Shown here: piece by piece, positions 7,965-16,814 of the stretch
Numbering within the stretch: the first letter of the stretch is position 1
Layout: each line of letters starts with the position of its first letter
Assembly (NCBI GenBank): GCA_002350845.1
Contig: DEFL01000027.1
Location: forward strand, 28,245 to 92,244
DNA from: Christensenella sp. UBA2853
GTDB lineage: Bacteria > Bacillota > Clostridia > Christensenellales > Aristaeellaceae
Length of the DNA stretch: 64,000 nucleotides
Direction of reading: 5' to 3'
Notes under the pieces: generated by a model
What the model saw: the letters and a program-made list of their open reading frames with translations, nothing else
What the model was told of the DNA's origin: nothing
The model's database searches: none
Translations under genes and position numbers: made by a program

Positions 7965-8424
7965 TTTCATGCTCCTGTTCATCATCTTCCAGAAAATAGT
8001 AGATATTGACAACCCGGTCTGTCGCAGATGATCCGCCGATTGACAGCTCATATTCCAGATGGATTTTTCCTCTGTCCGGTCCGCAGACCGTTTCCGCAGT
8101 GACGGTCTGAATATGGATGGGCATTTCGCCAAAGGGCGTTCTGTACAGCCCTTCATATGGATGACGGCGGTCAAAGACCATCATCGTTGAATAGATTCCC
8201 TCACGCATCATCATCACCCGGCTCTCACCGATATGCAGTTTGACGCGTGTTCCTTCTTCCTTATTCTCATCCTCAGTGACTGCTTCGTCGTAGGAGAGTA
8301 TATATCCTGTTCCCTTTTCCTCCAGTTCTCCCACGCCCATCGTCTGTGTCTCATACGGCGGCATGGTTTCATCACCGAACTGCACTGAATTGACGGACAC
8401 TTTGACGGTTTGTTTTTTCCCCAT
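7945..8424 (-). CDS. DUF1934 (YwiB-like) beta-barrel protein
   Basis: About 159 residues. The pattern of short beta strands with GYILSYDE, KLHIGESRVMMMREG and HLEYELSIGG matches DUF1934, a calycin-like barrel of unknown ligand found across Bacillota and often next to argS or envelope genes. The start at 8424 has GAGGAG eight bases upstream, better than the more distal candidate. First gene of the three-gene minus operon; its 5' end faces the ispE promoter. Confidence 0.75.
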   Translation of the reverse strand: MGKKQTVKVSVNSVQFGDETMPPYETQTMGVGELEEKGTGYILSYDEAVTEDENKEEGTRVKLHIGESRVMMMREGIYSTMMVFDRRHPYEGLYRTPFGEMPIHIQTVTAETVCGPDRGKIHLEYELSIGGSSATDRVVNIYYFLEDDEQEHENAELPE

Positions 8425-8504
8425 GAACTGAGCTCCTCTTCTGCCGTTTTCGTCACCAGTATAGCATGTAAAGAGCATTTCTTCCAGTCACGGTTTTTTT
8501 GTGG

Positions 8505-8510
8505 TATAAT
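8505..8510 (+). promoter_or_regulatory. Extended -10 promoter element upstream of ispE
   Basis: TGGTATAAT forms an extended -10 motif 133 bases before the ispE start. No good -35 hexamer is visible at 16-18 bases, consistent with an extended -10 promoter. Confidence 0.45.
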
Positions 8511-8642
8511 AGTGTGTCATTCTGAAGAAAAACCATCTTTCTTCATGAAATGAATGTCTGATATTGCAGTTCGCAATTGCTGTCTTGCACTTCTTCTCAT
8601 GATTCACGCATTGCGATTTGTTTTCAGTTCGGAGGTAATTCC

Positions 8643-9509
8643 ATGCGCATTGTTGCACACGCCAAGATCAACTGGGTTCTGGATATTACAGGTGAACGCG
8701 ACGACGGCTATCATCTGATGGACATGCTGATGCAGCCCATTACGCTTGCCGATACGGTGCGTCTGACTGATGCTGATGCGATCTCCCTGACCATCAGCGG
8801 AAACCCGGATCTTCCCTGTGACGCTTCCAATCTGGCCTGGAGAGCTGCAGAACTGCTTCAGCCTTATGCTGACCGGCCGAGAGGAGTCGATATCGTACTC
8901 GAAAAAGTCATTCCGAGCGGAGCCGGACTTGGCGGCGGGAGCACGGATGCGGCTGCTGTACTGCTTGGACTCAATCATTTATGGGGTCTGTCCCTCCCGA
9001 TGGAAACCCTTGAGAAGCTTGCCCTCTCACTCGGAGCTGATGTTCCATTCTTTCTGAGCAGCGGGCTGTGCAGAGTGCAGGGAATCGGCGAGGATGTCCG
9101 TCCGCTTTCACGCGGTCCGAAATGGCCGCTTGTCATCATTCAGCCCTGCAGCGGACTGTCCACAAAAGAAATCTTCACCGCATATGCTGCCAGTGATCAG
9201 GCCATTCATCCCGATATCGACAGCATGGAACAGATTCTCCTGAGCGAAGACCTGTCCATCCTTCCCATCCATCCGGGGAATGTGCTTGAGCAGGTCAGCT
9301 GTGCTGCCCGTTCTGAGATTGGTCAGGCTGCTGGCTTCCTGGTGCGTAACGGCGCCATCTGTGCCCAGATGTCTGGAAGCGGTTCTGCCGTGTTCGGCGT
9401 GTTTGAGAATTCCCGCGCAGCAGATGCCGCAGCTGTTGCTGCCAAAGAACGCTGGGAAAAAGTATTCGTCTGTACGACCTGTGATGAAGCCCTGCAGATG
9501 CACGGGTAA
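8643..9509 (+). CDS. ispE: 4-diphosphocytidyl-2-C-methyl-D-erythritol kinase
   Basis: 288 residues, GHMP kinase family. It phosphorylates the 2-hydroxyl of CDP-ME in the MEP route to isoprenoid precursors. Evidence is the N-terminal AHAKINWVLDI strand, the ATP-binding PSGAGLGGGSTD loop at residues 91-102, and the C-terminal MSGSGSAVFG loop. The start at 8643 has GGAGGT upstream and fits the family N terminus. The next gene starts 12 bases after its stop, so they probably share a transcript. Confidence 0.95.
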   Translation: MRIVAHAKINWVLDITGERDDGYHLMDMLMQPITLADTVRLTDADAISLTISGNPDLPCDASNLAWRAAELLQPYADRPRGVDIVLEKVIPSGAGLGGGSTDAAAVLLGLNHLWGLSLPMETLEKLALSLGADVPFFLSSGLCRVQGIGEDVRPLSRGPKWPLVIIQPCSGLSTKEIFTAYAASDQAIHPDIDSMEQILLSEDLSILPIHPGNVLEQVSCAARSEIGQAAGFLVRNGAICAQMSGSGSAVFGVFENSRAADAAAVAAKERWEKVFVCTTCDEALQMHG

Positions 9510-9521
9510 CAGGAGGTTGCC

Positions 9522-10505
9522 ATGCCGTTCTCCATTGTTCGATCATCGATTGCCTCCGCATCCGCGGAGGCTGTATTTTGTCCTGCCTCAGCGCGCTCCG
9601 AACTGCACAGGTTCATTCTTGGTCCTGCAGGTTCAGCTGCCGGACAGAAAGTCCGTCATCTGTCCGGATTTCCGGGCAGCCGCTCCTTCATTACCCGCCT
9701 CGACCATCTCAGATGCCTGGCCGCATGCGTGGCCTATCCTCCGTCGTCTGCATTTCCGCGCAGTTTCCGTGATGCCTTCCAGCATCTTTCCGAGGAAGAA
9801 GTGCAAAGTATCCTGATTCCTCTCGAAGAAGAATCCCAGCTGCATCCTGTCGTCACTCTTGTCCGAGACTTTCTCCTGCATGAAGATGAAAGTGACGTGG
9901 ACATCACTATCCTCATCCCCAATGACCTGCATGCACTCTTCTCGCCTTCAGCTGCATACGGGGCCCGGGCGGATAAAATAGCATTCATGCCGCCTCCAAA
10001 AGCTGCGTCCTTCGAGGACATGGATGCCATGGAATGTTTTTCCGAAAGCGCGGTCCCCTGCGCAGAGGCTCCGGCTCCTGCGCCGATGCGCCGGATTCAT
10101 CCGCGGCAGGCAGACGAAGGTGAAATCACAAAGCTTGTCAACGATCTCCGTCACGCTTCGGATGCCGGGGAAAGTTTTCATGACATGCTTTTCCGTCTGA
10201 TCGATGAGACAGATGCGACAGATGCTGAAATCTACAAGCGTGCCAATATCTCACGTCAGCTGTTCTCAAAAATCCGTTCCAACCGCCACTACCAGCCCGG
10301 GAAAAACACCGTCTTTGCCTTTGCGCTTGCGCTGCACCTGACGGTAGAAGAAACAGAACGTCTTCTTGAATCCGCCGGTTTCGCTTTTTCCCCTTCCTCC
10401 CCGACCGACCGCGCTGTACGCATGTGCATGCAGAAGGACATTTACGACATCGGGGATGTGAACGAACTGCTCTTCCAGCTCGATCTCAGGGGACTTGGCG
10501 CCTGA
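9522..10505 (+). CDS. Conserved protein with C-terminal helical HTH-like domain
   Basis: 327 residues. The N-terminal 200 residues show no recognised domain and contain a Pro/Ala-rich linker (about 180-200). The C-terminal 110 residues (FHDMLFRLIDETDATDAEIYKRANISRQLFSKI and following, split here only for description) resemble a small family common in Clostridia in which one helical pair looks like a XRE-type HTH. AGGAGG precedes the ATG. It sits before a vWA-domain gene and the XpaC/TelA pair, a context that suggests a stress or signalling function. DNA binding is inferred, not shown. Confidence 0.65.
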   Translation: MPFSIVRSSIASASAEAVFCPASARSELHRFILGPAGSAAGQKVRHLSGFPGSRSFITRLDHLRCLAACVAYPPSSAFPRSFRDAFQHLSEEEVQSILIPLEEESQLHPVVTLVRDFLLHEDESDVDITILIPNDLHALFSPSAAYGARADKIAFMPPPKAASFEDMDAMECFSESAVPCAEAPAPAPMRRIHPRQADEGEITKLVNDLRHASDAGESFHDMLFRLIDETDATDAEIYKRANISRQLFSKIRSNRHYQPGKNTVFAFALALHLTVEETERLLESAGFAFSPSSPTDRAVRMCMQKDIYDIGDVNELLFQLDLRGLGA

Positions 10506-10596
10506 GATTCCCGCTTTACGGTGCGCGTTCAAGACCGCTTTGGATCGTTCAGGCACACCGAACTTTTTTTCTCTCAGGCTGCTTTGGAAATTGAGG

Positions 10597-10630
10597 GGTT
10601 ACGCCCGATGGGCGTACTCCTTCTTTTTTT
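10597..10630 (+). terminator. Intrinsic terminator after the HTH-like gene
   Basis: TACGCCC/GGGCGTA stem with G-U extension around loop GAT, followed by TTCTTTTTTT (10621-10630). It separates ispE and its follower from the vWA gene. Confidence 0.75.
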
Positions 10631-10760
10631 GCAGTGCAGCTGTCCCCGATCTTCCCTCTCCGCCCTGCAGAACATCGCATTGAAATGTCGCCTGACAGTT
10701 GACCACGGTCTCCTGACAAACGGATATGATACAGTCATCAACGTTAAGGAGGACTGCATC

Positions 10761-11420
10761 ATGCGTCAGGATCTTTCAGAACTGATTTTCATCATTGACC
10801 GTTCAGGTTCCATGTATGGACTGGAATCAGACACCATCGGCGGTTTCAACCGTGTACTGGAAGAGAACGCCAAAGCACCCGGTGAATGCAATATCACAAC
10901 CTATTTCTTTTCCGACCATGCCGAACTGATTCACGACCGCATTCCCGTCAGGGGCGTTCATCCCATTACCTCAAAAGACTACATTGTCGGCGGCTGCACC
11001 GCTCTTCTGGATACGCTTGGGACAGCAATTTCCAAGATCGAGCACATTTTCGCCCGCACCGATGAAAGCCAGCTTCCCGCGCACGTCCAGTTCGTCATCA
11101 TCACGGACGGCTTTGAAAACGCATCGCGCGAATACACCCGTGACAAGATCCGCCGCCTCATTCTCTCCCATCAGGAGAAGGATCACTGGGATTTTCTGTT
11201 CCTCGGCGCAGATATGGACGCCATTGCCGAGGCCGGATCCTACGGCATTCCTGCCGACCGCGCAGTATCCACCATCGGCGATGCCGATTCGGTGCAGCTC
11301 GCCTACGACGCTGTGGTCTGTGCCAGTCTCGATGAGCGTGCCGCTCCCTTTGCGGCGCCACGCAGCGCAAAGTGGAAAAAGACAGTGGAGAGCGATACCG
11401 CCAGACGCTCCGGACGCTGA
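10761..11420 (+). CDS. vWA-domain protein (TerY-like)
   Basis: 219 residues made up of one von Willebrand factor A domain. The MIDAS motif DRSGSM (about 14-19) is intact, and TALLDTLG and ITDGFENAS supply the other metal-coordinating loops. The overall layout resembles TerY-type vWA proteins found with tellurite/stress clusters. Start at 10761 is set by AAGGAGG nine bases upstream; the open frame extends 80 codons further 5' over a terminator and is not used. No signal peptide, so it is cytoplasmic. Next to XpaC and TelA genes, it may be a metal-dependent scaffold of the same system. Confidence 0.85.
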   Translation: MRQDLSELIFIIDRSGSMYGLESDTIGGFNRVLEENAKAPGECNITTYFFSDHAELIHDRIPVRGVHPITSKDYIVGGCTALLDTLGTAISKIEHIFARTDESQLPAHVQFVIITDGFENASREYTRDKIRRLILSHQEKDHWDFLFLGADMDAIAEAGSYGIPADRAVSTIGDADSVQLAYDAVVCASLDERAAPFAAPRSAKWKKTVESDTARRSGR

Positions 11421-11427
11421 TTCACGG

Positions 11428-11458
11428 AAAGCCTGCCCACACAGGCTTTCTTTTTTTA
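11428..11458 (+). terminator. Intrinsic terminator after the vWA gene
   Basis: AAAGCCTG/CAGGCTTT stem (11428-11435, 11442-11449) followed by CTTTTTTTATTTT. Confidence 0.9.
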
Positions 11459-11681
11459 TTTTCATCATTTTTTCATCGAATTTGGCTTTATTCTTGCTTG
11501 TGAAGACGGTGGGAGTGTGATATCATGAAACCTGCAATTTGTGTATTTGCACAGGTTTTCCGACAAGTCAGCCGCCTGATCTTGTACATTTCCTGTGTTT
11601 TCCTCATCATACAGTCATCCCCGGAAAAAATCGGGGAATTCCACGACTCAGGCGGTACCGATAAAGTAAAGGATTACAGAT

Positions 11682-12491
11682 ATGAGCAAGAAAGACAAAA
11701 AGAATCAGAAAGGCGAAAACAACAGCATCAACAAGGAGTCTGTTGTCAGCTTCGCCGCGACAGCCTTTGTACTGTTCAGCATCTTTGGTTTCCGTCCGCT
11801 CAGCATTGTGCTGGTCGCTCTGGCCTCCTTCGGGATCGGCAAGCTCGTCGGCATCATGAGCACACCGCTGGATACGACGACGCACAACCGTGAGGATATC
11901 AAAAAAGAGAATCCTGACATTCCCATGTCCGGGGATAATGAAGCTGATCCGATCATTGCCAAGGGCAAGGACATGCTGGCCCAGATCCGTGCAGCCAACG
12001 ATGCCATTCCCGATCCGCACCTTTCCGATCAGCTTGACCGTCTGGAAGATCTGTGCTATCAGATGTTCCGCACGGTTGCTGAGAAGCCGGGCAAGGCTGG
12101 TCAGATCCGCAAATTCATGAACTATTATCTTCCGACAACCCTCAAGATGCTCTCCAGCTACCAGACCATGCAGGACCGCGGTGTTTCCAGCAGCGACCTG
12201 GCTGAGGCACGCCGCACGCTGTACCGCGGCATGGACATGGTCAATACAGCCTGCCAGAAGCAGCTTGACAATCTCTTTAAAGACACCATGCTTGATGTAT
12301 CCACGGATATCGATGTTCTCGAACAGATGCTCAAGCGGGACGGTTTTACTGATTCCGCGTTTGACTCTGCCCGGACTGCCGCAGCTGCCCAGATGGGAAC
12401 CGATGAAGTCCCCGTCATTCACACAGAAGACACGGCTGCGGATCAGAACGATGAATTCCGCTCCTATTATCACCAGAAATCCAATCGCTGA
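11682..12491 (+). CDS. xpaC: XpaC-family membrane protein (5-bromo-4-chloroindolyl phosphate hydrolysis family)
   Basis: 269 residues. A charged N-terminus is followed by two hydrophobic segments (about 22-55) and a long helical cytoplasmic domain (about 85-235) typical of the XpaC family (PF10112). The family name comes from a hydrolysis phenotype in Bacillus; a true enzymatic activity is not established. The gene is paired with telA 43 bases downstream, as in many Bacillota, and both are likely co-transcribed. AAGGA lies upstream of the ATG. Confidence 0.85.
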   Translation: MSKKDKKNQKGENNSINKESVVSFAATAFVLFSIFGFRPLSIVLVALASFGIGKLVGIMSTPLDTTTHNREDIKKENPDIPMSGDNEADPIIAKGKDMLAQIRAANDAIPDPHLSDQLDRLEDLCYQMFRTVAEKPGKAGQIRKFMNYYLPTTLKMLSSYQTMQDRGVSSSDLAEARRTLYRGMDMVNTACQKQLDNLFKDTMLDVSTDIDVLEQMLKRDGFTDSAFDSARTAAAAQMGTDEVPVIHTEDTAADQNDEFRSYYHQKSNR

Positions 12492-12534
12492 ACGAATGTC
12501 CAGTCTTCACTAAACTGTAAAGGAGAAATAAGCC

Positions 12535-13686
12535 ATGACTGATGCAAGCCTTCCCATGCTCTCCCTTTCGCCGGAAATTCCTGATCCCACCCCTGAAGAG
12601 GCTCAGAAATCCATTCAGCAGACGGTCCAGGATCTTCCCTATGAGGCTCCGAACATGGCAAACAGCCAGCTGACAGACGCTGAGCGCAAGGCCATTGAGG
12701 ACTTTATCGGTAAAATCGACGTGACCAATCCGGATCACATTCTTCTTTTCGGTGCTGAGGCGCAGAAGAAAGTGGCCAATTTCTCTGATACGGCTCTGGA
12801 AGCAGTCCAGACGCAGGATACAGGCGAAGTTGGAGACATGCTGATCAAGCTCGTCACCGAGCTCAAGGGATTCGATGCCGATGCCGAGCAGCCCAAGGGA
12901 CTGCGCAGACTCTTTGCCAAACCCGGTGAAGAGATCGATAAGATGAAGGCACGTTATGCCAAGGTTTCAACCAACGTGGAGTCCATTGCCAACTCCCTGG
13001 AAGGATATCAGGCACAGCTGCTCAAGGATGTTGCCATGTTCGACCGTCTGTATGACCAGAACAGCAAATACTTCCGTGAGCTCACACTGTATATCATCGC
13101 CGGCGACGAATACCTGCGCCGCATCCGGGGCAAGGAGCTCAAGGAACTTCAGGATATCGCAGCCAAGAGCGGCGATGCCATGGACGCCCAGAAAGCAAAC
13201 GATCTTGCCGCTGAATGCGACCGTCTGGAAAAGAAGCTGTATGATCTGAAGCTGACCCGTCAGGTTTCCATGCAGATGGCTCCGCAGATCCGCCTGCTTC
13301 AGAACAATGACAGCCTGCTGGTGGAACGCATTCAGTCCACGCTTTCCAATACACTCCCCCTCTGGAAGAGCCAGATGGTCCTTGCACTTGGACTGCAGCA
13401 TTCACAGGATGCGCTGAAAGCACAGACGGCGGTGACCAACATGACCAACGAACTTCTGAAACGCAATGCCGAAAAGCTGAAGATGGGCACGCTCGAGACG
13501 GCCCGTGAAGCCGAACGCGGCATCATCGATATTGAAACCCTTGTTGAAACCAACCAGAGTCTCATCGATACCATCAATGAAGTGGTGGATATCCAGCGTC
13601 AGGGTCACACCAAGCGCATTGAGGCCGAAAAGCAGCTCTATCAGATGGAAGCCCAGCTCAAGCAGAAGCTGCTTCAGACCAAGTAA
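12535..13686 (+). CDS. telA: TelA-family toxic anion resistance protein
   Basis: 383 residues, almost entirely helical, with the TelA (PF05816) pattern: KFRRLFAKPGEEIDKM-like basic segment near residue 125, long coiled coil regions, and a conserved C-terminal LVETNQSLIDTI helix. Homologues are linked to tellurite, lantibiotic and cell-envelope stress tolerance, but the mechanism is unknown. An AAAGGAG site precedes the ATG. It forms the second gene of the xpaC-telA unit and is followed by a strong terminator. Confidence 0.9.
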   Translation: MTDASLPMLSLSPEIPDPTPEEAQKSIQQTVQDLPYEAPNMANSQLTDAERKAIEDFIGKIDVTNPDHILLFGAEAQKKVANFSDTALEAVQTQDTGEVGDMLIKLVTELKGFDADAEQPKGLRRLFAKPGEEIDKMKARYAKVSTNVESIANSLEGYQAQLLKDVAMFDRLYDQNSKYFRELTLYIIAGDEYLRRIRGKELKELQDIAAKSGDAMDAQKANDLAAECDRLEKKLYDLKLTRQVSMQMAPQIRLLQNNDSLLVERIQSTLSNTLPLWKSQMVLALGLQHSQDALKAQTAVTNMTNELLKRNAEKLKMGTLETAREAERGIIDIETLVETNQSLIDTINEVVDIQRQGHTKRIEAEKQLYQMEAQLKQKLLQTK

Positions 13687-13702
13687 CAGAAAACTTCTGA
13701 GG

Positions 13703-13730
13703 CACCGGGCGTATTCCGCCCGGTGTCTTT
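13703..13730 (+). terminator. Intrinsic terminator after telA
   Basis: CACCGGGCG/CGCCCGGTG, a 9-bp GC-rich stem, followed by TCTTTT. Confidence 0.9.
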
Positions 13731-13780
13731 TGGCAGGAAAAGATCTTCCTGTTTCGTTTGATTGGATGAGGTGAAAGCGC

Positions 13781-14398
13781 ATGCGCGTACTCGGACTGAC
13801 CGGATCCATCGGCTGCGGGAAAAGCCATGTTTCCTCTTTTCTGGCGTCACTCGGCGCCCGGATTGTGGACGGAGACCGCATTTCCCATGCGCTGACCGCG
13901 CCGGGAGGAAGGGCACTTCCCGCCATCCGAAGTGCGTTCGGCGATGTCGTTTTTTCGCCCGACGGCACACTCAACCGCCGGGAGCTTGGACGACTTGTCT
14001 TCTCATCTGAAAGTGCGCGCAGCCGGCTGAACGCTGTGATCCAGCCCATGATTCTTGAAGAGATTCATCTGGAAATGCAGCAGGCTGAAGCCGATGGATG
14101 TGCCGTCTGTGTCCTGGATATGCCGCTCCTGTTTGAAGAGCATCTGGATGCGCTCTGTGACAGCACCTGGTGTGTGTTTCTTCCCGAGGATCTTCAGATT
14201 CTGAGGATCATGGAGAGAGATCACTGTAGTGAGCCGGAAGCGCTGTCCCGCATCCGTTCCCAGATGTCTTCCGCAGAAAAGGCAGCCCGGTCTGATGTCG
14301 TGATCGATACCAGCGGCACCTTTGAAGAAACGGAGCGCAGTATTCTGCCTCTGTACCAGAACGAACTGAAATGTACAGCCAAGAAAGGAGATGCGTAA
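13781..14398 (+). CDS. coaE: Dephospho-CoA kinase
   Basis: 205 residues. It phosphorylates the 3'-hydroxyl of dephospho-CoA, the last step in CoA synthesis. The P-loop GSIGCGKS (residues 8-15), the DGDRISH substrate motif and the MPLLFE segment are all present, and the length is normal. GAGGTG precedes the ATG. The gene begins a tight run with the lytic transglycosylase (one base after the stop), an arrangement seen in other Clostridia. Confidence 0.95.
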   Translation: MRVLGLTGSIGCGKSHVSSFLASLGARIVDGDRISHALTAPGGRALPAIRSAFGDVVFSPDGTLNRRELGRLVFSSESARSRLNAVIQPMILEEIHLEMQQAEADGCAVCVLDMPLLFEEHLDALCDSTWCVFLPEDLQILRIMERDHCSEPEALSRIRSQMSSAEKAARSDVVIDTSGTFEETERSILPLYQNELKCTAKKGDA

Positions 14399-14399
14399 C

Positions 14400-15290
14400 A
14401 TGCAGGAGCCTCCCGTCCGTCACCGCCGCTCCGAGCGGCACCGCAGCCCGGAATCCCCTGTTTCTTCCGCACCCTCCCCCTCGGGCCCGTCCCCCGCACC
14501 GTCTCCCCGTATGCCGCAGCAGGTTCCTTCACAGGAGCCGGTGCAGATCACGCGCACCAGTATTCCCCGTTCCTCTGTGGATGTCCCCCGCTCGCCTGAA
14601 ACCCTGAGAAAGCCCAGCGAGAGCGCTCCGCTGCCACGGGCGCTGATCGCAGGCTGCCTTGTCGTTTTTCTGCTCGCTGTTTCCCTCTTTGCTTCCTCAA
14701 AGATCATGCAGCATTATCTGACTTCCCGCGAGGAGGAGCGTGCCGCAGCACACCAGAAACTGCTCGAGGATCATCCGCTCGGGTATGAGCTGCTGATCCG
14801 TCAGTATGCATCCTACTATAATCTGCAGAGTGCATATGTTGCAGCCATCATTCTCAATGAAAGCGATTACAATCCAAAAGCTGTCTCCTCTGTTGGCGCG
14901 CGGGGGCTCATGCAGCTCATGCCGGATACCGCCGAATGGATTGCAGGAAAGCTTAACGACCGGACCTACTCGTTTGAAAAGATGTTTGATCCGGAAACCA
15001 ATATCCGTTACGGCTGCTGGTATCTGAATTATCTCGCCGGCCTGTTCTCCGGTGATCCCGTGGCTGTCACGAGCGCCTATCATGCCGGTCAGGGGACAGT
15101 GCGCGGCTGGCTCGCTGACGGGGTCAGTTCAACAGACGGCGGAAAGACGCTGAATCTGGAGACCATGCCCGACGGACCAACCCGAAAATACGCCAGGAGG
15201 GTGACAAACGCCTATGCGATCTACGACGCGCTCTATGATCATATCCTTAATCCTCTGCCTGTGTCTGACGGCAGCACCGATTCTGTCTGA
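14400..15290 (+). CDS. Membrane-anchored lytic murein transglycosylase (SLT domain)
   Basis: 296 residues. A Pro/Ser/Arg-rich cytoplasmic tail (about 1-75) is followed by one transmembrane anchor (ALIAGCLVVFLLAVSLF) and an external SLT domain (about 115-285). The catalytic glutamate is in ILNESDYNP, followed by GLMQLMPDTAEW and the later AYHAGQG motif. It cleaves peptidoglycan between MurNAc and GlcNAc. The ATG at 14400 is chosen because AAAGGAG is nine bases upstream; another ATG at 14391 touches the site. Its 3' end overlaps the next gene by 77 bases. Confidence 0.9.
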   Translation: MQEPPVRHRRSERHRSPESPVSSAPSPSGPSPAPSPRMPQQVPSQEPVQITRTSIPRSSVDVPRSPETLRKPSESAPLPRALIAGCLVVFLLAVSLFASSKIMQHYLTSREEERAAAHQKLLEDHPLGYELLIRQYASYYNLQSAYVAAIILNESDYNPKAVSSVGARGLMQLMPDTAEWIAGKLNDRTYSFEKMFDPETNIRYGCWYLNYLAGLFSGDPVAVTSAYHAGQGTVRGWLADGVSSTDGGKTLNLETMPDGPTRKYARRVTNAYAIYDALYDHILNPLPVSDGSTDSV

Positions 15291-16785
15291 TGCGAGCAAT
15301 GTCAATGATTCACTGGTCATTGCCATCCAGCTGACCAAGACACCGCTTGTCCGCCCGCTTGAAGCCAACGAGCGGGATATCCTGAGCATTTATGATCTGG
15401 TCTATGAATCCCTGGTCACCATTGATGACAATTATCTGCCGCAGCCCTGTCTGTGCACCAGCTGGGAACAGTCTTCCAATGGCAAAACCTGGACATTCCA
15501 TCTGCGGGAGGACGTCACATTCTCGGACGGCACCCCGCTGACAGCCCGGGATGTCGTTGCGACAGCTCAGGCCATCCTTGCCCGTGCCAACGATGAATCG
15601 ACGGTCAGCAAGGGATTCTACGCCAATCTGCGCTATTTTGTTTCCTCGATTTCTGCTTCTGACAGCTATACGGTGGTTGTGCGCGCTGAGCGCTCCTATT
15701 ATGGACTGCTGTACGCCATGACCTTTCCCATTCTTCCGGAAGACCGCGTCAATGCCGACGATCCGCCGGGAACCGGCCCCTACATCATTGACGTCTTCCG
15801 TCCCACAGAATTCATCAACCTGAAAGTCAATACGAACTGGTGGAAGAATCTCCCTCAGGTGAAAACCATCTCTTTCCAGGTCTGCACCACGCCCAAGGAA
15901 GTCATTGAAAGCTATGACTATGCGCGTGTGGATGCCGCCTTCACCCGTTCCATCGCCGCTTCCCAGTATCGTTCCGGCGTCAATGCGTTTGCCATGGATT
16001 ACAGGACGCGGCAGCTGGATGTGCTTCTGATGAACCAGTCCGCGGACCGGCTCAAGAGCCTGAACGTCCGAAAGGCCATCCGGTACGCCATTGATGTTGA
16101 CAGAATTGCCAAAAACATTTATATGGGCATGGTGGAGCGGACCGATACCCCGGCCATTCCGGGCACCTGGCTGTATAACGATGATCTTTCCTCCTATTTT
16201 GTCAAAAATGTGGATGAAGCCCGGCGGCTGCTCGAAGCCGACGGCTGGGGCGACAGCAACGAAGACGGTGTCCTGGACCGCCTGAACGATGAAGGCAAAC
16301 TGGTCTCGCTCAACATGAACCTGTATGTCTATGAAGAGCCCGAGGACAATGTCCGCATTGAGACCGCCAACTTTATCAAGGAAGAACTGGCCGTGGTCGG
16401 CATTAATGTCTCAATCACAACCATGACATTTACAGGCATTCAGGAAAAGCTGAGTGCCGGCGCATTCAATCTGGCACTGGTTTCCTACTCCATGGACGTG
16501 GTGCCCGATTACGGATTCATGCTGATGTCCGGAAACACCGGCAACTATGGCCGCTACCATTCCTCGGCAATCACGGATCTGTGGAAGAACATGCGCAAGA
16601 GTGCAACCACCATGGCTGAGTATCAGCAGGGGCTCATGGACATCCAGCGCATCTTTGCTGAAGACTGTCCGTTTATCTGCATGTTCTACAGAAAAGGCGT
16701 CGTCCTCACCCGCCTCATGTACACCACCGTCAGGGATGTCCGTGAATATGAGCTTTTGCGAGGCATTCAGTCCTTCAAACCGTAA
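15214..16785 (+). CDS. Orphan extracellular solute-binding protein family 5
   Basis: 523 residues. A signal peptide (MIISLILCLCLTAAP region) precedes a peptide/nickel-type periplasmic-binding fold with the family signatures ILSIYDLVYESLVTID, WTFHLREDVTFSDGTPL and GTGPY. No lipobox is evident, so anchoring is unclear. No permease or ATPase gene is adjacent, so it is an orphan component or acts with a transporter elsewhere, perhaps with the Opp system at 42-48 kb. The frame is closed at 15202, so the start can only be the ATG at 15214 or 15235; the whole signal peptide is therefore encoded inside the end of the transglycosylase gene in another frame. Confidence 0.88.
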   Translation: MRSTTRSMIISLILCLCLTAAPILSDASNVNDSLVIAIQLTKTPLVRPLEANERDILSIYDLVYESLVTIDDNYLPQPCLCTSWEQSSNGKTWTFHLREDVTFSDGTPLTARDVVATAQAILARANDESTVSKGFYANLRYFVSSISASDSYTVVVRAERSYYGLLYAMTFPILPEDRVNADDPPGTGPYIIDVFRPTEFINLKVNTNWWKNLPQVKTISFQVCTTPKEVIESYDYARVDAAFTRSIAASQYRSGVNAFAMDYRTRQLDVLLMNQSADRLKSLNVRKAIRYAIDVDRIAKNIYMGMVERTDTPAIPGTWLYNDDLSSYFVKNVDEARRLLEADGWGDSNEDGVLDRLNDEGKLVSLNMNLYVYEEPEDNVRIETANFIKEELAVVGINVSITTMTFTGIQEKLSAGAFNLALVSYSMDVVPDYGFMLMSGNTGNYGRYHSSAITDLWKNMRKSATTMAEYQQGLMDIQRIFAEDCPFICMFYRKGVVLTRLMYTTVRDVREYELLRGIQSFKP

Positions 16786-16814
16786 GTCCTGCCCAATATG
16801 AAAGGAGATTCTCC

